Below, one piece after another: positions 5,736 to 8,039 of a stretch of DNA of 8,039 nucleotides (positions are counted from its first letter, which is position 1; every line of letters begins with the position of its first letter). The stretch comes from an uncultured Alphaproteobacteria bacterium. GTDB taxonomy: Bacteria > Pseudomonadota > Alphaproteobacteria > Rhodobacterales > Rhodobacteraceae. The notes beneath the pieces are model-generated. The model was given only the letters and a program-made list of their open reading frames with translations. It was not told the DNA's origin and did no database searches. A program made the position numbers and the translations under genes. The stretch spans positions 13,190-21,228 of the forward strand of contig CAKMZE010000024.1 of assembly GCA_929200295.1 (NCBI GenBank). Direction: 5' to 3'.

Positions 5736-6317
5736 ATGGCAAAGCTCTATTTCAATTACTCTACAATGAACGCAGGGAAGTCGACGGTGCTTCTCCAAGC
5801 CTCGCACAACTACATTGAGCGTGGCATGCAAACCTATTTGCTCACAGCGCAGTTTGATAAGCGCGCAGGCGAGGGGCGTATCGCCAGCCGCATCGGGATC
5901 GGCGCTGATGCGGATACATTTTCGCAAGGCGATGATCTTTTGGTCAAAATCACAAAGCGGGTCGCCCAAGGCCCCTGTGCTTGTGTGTTTGTGGATGAGG
6001 CGCAGTTCCTAGAGCCCGATCAGGTCTGGCAATTGGCCCGCGCTGTGGATGATCTCGGCGTGCCTGTGATGTGCTTTGGCCTGCGGGTCGATTTTCAGGG
6101 AAAGCTGTTTCCAGGTTCAGCGGCATTGCTTGCGCTCAGTGATGAGATGCGCGAAGTCCGTACGATCTGCTACTGCGGAAAGAAAGCGACGATGGTGGTG
6201 CGCAAAGATGCGCAAGGCAATGCGATGACTGATGGGGATCAGGTGTCGATCGGTGGCAATGAGCGGTATGTTTCGCTTTGCCGGAAACACTGGCGTGAAG
6301 CGATTGGTGATCTATAG
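5736..6317 (+). CDS. tdk: Thymidine kinase (type II)
   Basis: A 193-residue type II thymidine kinase, which phosphorylates thymidine (and deoxyuridine) with ATP in the cytoplasmic salvage pathway. The P-loop is STMNAGKST (9-17), the catalytic glutamate is E88 in FVDEAQFL, and the GLRVDFQGKLFPGS segment (115-128) matches the switch/lasso region. A structural zinc site is formed by C145 and C147 (TICYCG), C182 and H185 (CRKH). Length is normal (E. coli 205). The ATG at 5736 is the first possible start, since an in-frame TAG lies at 5727-5729, yet no Shine-Dalgarno sequence precedes it; the message may be leaderless or weakly initiated. Its last codons overlap the stop of the convergent dehydrogenase gene by 6 nt. 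Monocistronic. Confidence 0.96.
   Translation: MAKLYFNYSTMNAGKSTVLLQASHNYIERGMQTYLLTAQFDKRAGEGRIASRIGIGADADTFSQGDDLLVKITKRVAQGPCACVFVDEAQFLEPDQVWQLARAVDDLGVPVMCFGLRVDFQGKLFPGSAALLALSDEMREVRTICYCGKKATMVVRKDAQGNAMTDGDQVSIGGNERYVSLCRKHWREAIGDL
6312..6317. other. CTATAG shared by two convergent stop codons
   Basis: The palindrome CTATAG supplies TAG to tdk on the plus strand (6315-6317) and TAG to the dehydrogenase on the minus strand (6314-6312). There is no intergenic space, so no dedicated terminator can lie between these genes; each transcript must run into the other's coding region. Confidence 0.8.
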
Positions 6318-7259
6318 GGCGTTGAACAAAGGCTTGCCTGCGTCCCAAGCGATAATGTTGTTGAGCGCCATTGCCCCCATATCCTCGCGCACCTTGAGCG
6401 CGGCTGTACCCAGATGCGGCAGGAGCACCGCATTTTCCAATGCTTTGAGCGTCTCTGGCACCTCGGGTTCGCGGGCATAGACATCAAGACCCGCGCCTGC
6501 GATTTTGCGGGCTTGCAGGGCTGTGATCAGCGCCTCTTCATCCACGACATCGCCGCGCGCGATATTCACAAACACTGCATGAGACTGCATGGCATCGATA
6601 GCCTTTGCATCGATCAGCTGGATGTTTTCACCGCCCCCCGGAACGGCCACAACGATGATATCAGCGGCGGCCATCAGCGCGTTTAGTGTGGCAACCTGCC
6701 GTGCAGGCATATCCACGTCTTTGACGGAGCGATTGAAATAGAGCACGGGCATGCCAAACCCGTAATGACAGCGCCGGGCAATGGCTTGCCCGATGCGGCC
6801 CATCCCGACAATCCCAACGGTTTGCCCTGTGACGTGCTGGCCAAGCATTTGCGTCGGGGTCCAACCCTGCCACTGGCCTGATCGCACGAGCCGCTCGCCT
6901 TCGCCTGCGCGGCGGCACGCGGACAGGACCAATGTCATTGCGATATCAGCGGTCGCATCGGTCACCACATCAGGGGTATTTGTGACGGATACACCTGCGG
7001 CTTTTGCGGCCGCCAGATCAATATGGTTATACCCCACGCCGAAGTTCGCGATGATGCCTGCGCGTGGGGTGCCTGCAAAGGCTGTGGCCTGAAACTGGTC
7101 TCCTAATGTGCATAAAACCGCATCGTAGTCTTGCAAGGCTTGGTGGGCCTCGGGCGGGGTCAACCCTTGGTCGGTTTGCCTGTAGGTGACATCAAATCGG
7201 TTGCGCGCGGCTGTCACGGTGGCCTCTGGCATCTCGCGCGTGATCAAGAGCGTTTTCAA
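6312..7259 (-). CDS. D-isomer-specific 2-hydroxyacid dehydrogenase, likely NADP-dependent glyoxylate/hydroxypyruvate reductase type
   Basis: A 315-residue enzyme reducing 2-oxoacids to D-2-hydroxyacids. The Rossmann motif is G152-M-G154-R-I-G157. The catalytic set is R235 (NIARGDVVDE), E264 (AREPEVPE) and H282 (LPHLGTAA). After the second beta strand it has N176-R177-S178 instead of an aspartate, which in this family points to NADP(H), as in GhrB and GRHPR. Substrates such as glyoxylate or hydroxypyruvate are likely, but the family is broad. The start is TTG at 7259-7257: an ATG lies nine codons further in, but that would remove the first beta strand (KTLLITRE). The start overlaps the csaA stop by 4 nt (TTGA) behind a G-rich tract, so it is translationally coupled as the last gene of the proC-csaA operon. 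Its stop overlaps that of tdk. Confidence 0.92.
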   Translation of the reverse strand: MKTLLITREMPEATVTAARNRFDVTYRQTDQGLTPPEAHQALQDYDAVLCTLGDQFQATAFAGTPRAGIIANFGVGYNHIDLAAAKAAGVSVTNTPDVVTDATADIAMTLVLSACRRAGEGERLVRSGQWQGWTPTQMLGQHVTGQTVGIVGMGRIGQAIARRCHYGFGMPVLYFNRSVKDVDMPARQVATLNALMAAADIIVVAVPGGGENIQLIDAKAIDAMQSHAVFVNIARGDVVDEEALITALQARKIAGAGLDVYAREPEVPETLKALENAVLLPHLGTAALKVREDMGAMALNNIIAWDAGKPLFNAL

Positions 7260-7594
7260 TGCAGACGCCCCCCCAGTGGTACGTCTTGGTCGGGTTCAAC
7301 AAGAACAACCTGCCCATCCGCATCAGGTATGCCAAGCACGAGCACCTCGGACATAAACCGCCCGATTTGGCGCGGCGGAAAGTTCACAACGGCGAGCACT
7401 TGTTTCCCGATCAAGCTCTCTGGCGTGTAATGTGCGGTCACCTGTGCTGAGGTTTTCTTTTCTCCGATTTCATCGCCGAAATCGATCCACATTTTAATCG
7501 CAGGTTTGCGCGCCTCTGGATAAGGCTCTGCCTTGGTGACACGGCCAACGCGCACATCGACCCTTAGGAAGTCATCAAAGGTGATCTCAGCCAC
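7256..7594 (-). CDS. csaA: CsaA-type tRNA-binding protein
   Basis: A 112-residue single OB-fold protein of the CsaA/YgjH family, related to the tRNA-binding domain of Trbp111 and of methionyl- and phenylalanyl-tRNA synthetases. CsaA has been described both as a tRNA-binding protein and as an export-related chaperone; the true role is unsettled. Typical segments are FLRVDVRVGRV (9-19), YPEARKPAIKMWIDFG (25-40), the VVNFPPRQIGRFMSEVLVLG region (69-88) with the conserved SEVL, and a closing PLGGRLH. It starts with GTG at 7594-7592, preceded by AAAGGAG with a 7-nt gap, which is stronger than any alternative. It overlaps the end of proC by 8 nt and the dehydrogenase start by 4 nt, so the three are one operon. 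Confidence 0.92.
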   Translation of the reverse strand: MAEITFDDFLRVDVRVGRVTKAEPYPEARKPAIKMWIDFGDEIGEKKTSAQVTAHYTPESLIGKQVLAVVNFPPRQIGRFMSEVLVLGIPDADGQVVLVEPDQDVPLGGRLH

Positions 7595-8039
7595 GGGCCA
7601 GCTCCTTTGAACGGTCAGTTGCGGCGGTCACTGTGCGGGTGATCAAGGGGGCAAGGCCTGTCGTTTTATCCATCAACACCTCAAGCCCGGCTTGGGTGGT
7701 GCCATTGGGTGAGGTCACATTCACGCGCAATTGCGCGGGTTCTTCTTCAGCCTGCATAGCCAGTGCACCTGCACCGCTGACGGTGGCTTTGGCAAGCTGC
7801 ATGGCCAGATCTGCCGGAAGCCCCTGCGCCACGCCTGCTGAGGCCAGCGTTTCGATCAGATGGAAAACATAGGCGGGGCCAGAGCCTGATACCCCTGTGA
7901 CCGCATCCATCTGCCCCTCATGATCAAGGATCACAGTTTGGCCAATGGCGCTAAGCAGGCTTTCAGCCAGCTGAACCTGCGCGGGCTGCGTCTGAGTGTT
8001 GCCAATGAGGGTGGTGATGCCTTGGCCGATTGCGGCGGG
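7587..8039 (-). CDS. proC: Pyrroline-5-carboxylate reductase, C-terminal part
   Basis: The last 150 residues of ProC, which reduces 1-pyrroline-5-carboxylate to L-proline with NAD(P)H, the final step of proline synthesis. The open frame continues unbroken to the right edge of the window, so the N-terminal NAD(P)-binding Rossmann domain lies outside. Visible are the linker reading AESLLSAIGQTVILDHEGQ, then the conserved MDAVTGVSGSGPAYVF (the dimerisation-domain signature), LAMQLAKATVSGAGALA, and VTSPNGTTQAGLEVL, whose serine/threonine residues contact the substrate. The stop at 7589-7587 lies inside the csaA start region (8-nt overlap). It is the first visible gene of the leftward operon; its promoter is outside. 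Confidence 0.95.
   Translation of the reverse strand, partial: PAAIGQGITTLIGNTQTQPAQVQLAESLLSAIGQTVILDHEGQMDAVTGVSGSGPAYVFHLIETLASAGVAQGLPADLAMQLAKATVSGAGALAMQAEEEPAQLRVNVTSPNGTTQAGLEVLMDKTTGLAPLITRTVTAATDRSKELARG

Noticed and set aside
1..8039. Defence island, prophage, CRISPR, integron or insertion sequence
   Set aside because: No transposase, integrase, Cas, toxin-antitoxin or regularly spaced repeats are visible; nearly every base belongs to a recognisable chromosomal gene.

Overview
The window looks like an ordinary chromosomal stretch of an alphaproteobacterium, most likely a member of the Rhodobacterales (Roseobacter group). This rests on the style of the encoded proteins, moderate-to-high GC, gene overlaps and some TTG/GTG starts; it is inference, not a database result. 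Ten complete protein genes and two partial ones fill almost all of it. I see no tRNA, rRNA, insertion sequence, prophage, CRISPR array or defence system.

Layout: (1) 1-45, the first 15 codons of a leftward gene running off the left edge. (2) 201-887, a leftward OmpR-type response regulator with a strong intrinsic terminator at 77-106. (3) 888-1043, a divergent regulatory region with a clean inverted repeat. (4) 1044-3177, a rightward block: ribA (GTP cyclohydrolase II fused to a decayed RibB-like domain), a YkuD-type L,D-transpeptidase-like gene that overlaps ribA by 4 nt, and rppH 47 nt further on. (5) 3178-3276, an intergenic region with a perfect 9+1+9 dyad that contains TTAA-N7-TTAA, the form of a full CtrA site, over a plausible promoter. 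(6) 3277-4395, a long-form KAS III-like condensing enzyme. (7) 4397-5569, a leftward pair: a small helix-turn-helix-like protein followed by arsH. (8) 5736-6317, thymidine kinase, with no evident Shine-Dalgarno. (9) 6312-8039, a leftward overlapping operon read as proC (5' end outside the window), csaA, then an NADP-type 2-hydroxyacid dehydrogenase.

How they fit together: most are housekeeping functions (riboflavin precursor synthesis, RNA 5'-end decay, thymidine salvage, proline synthesis, hydroxyacid reduction). Accessory-flavoured parts are the arsH pair, which has no ars neighbours, and the KAS III gene with its CtrA-like site. Gene ends are tightly packed: the two convergent junctions are 1 bp apart and overlapping by 6 bp, and both carry CTATAG at the stops.

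I did not find a convincing new multi-gene system. The best leads are the CtrA-like dyad before the condensing enzyme, the degenerate RibB domain in RibA, the ribA/YkuD coupling without a signal peptide, and arsH paired with a non-ArsR DNA-binding-like protein.
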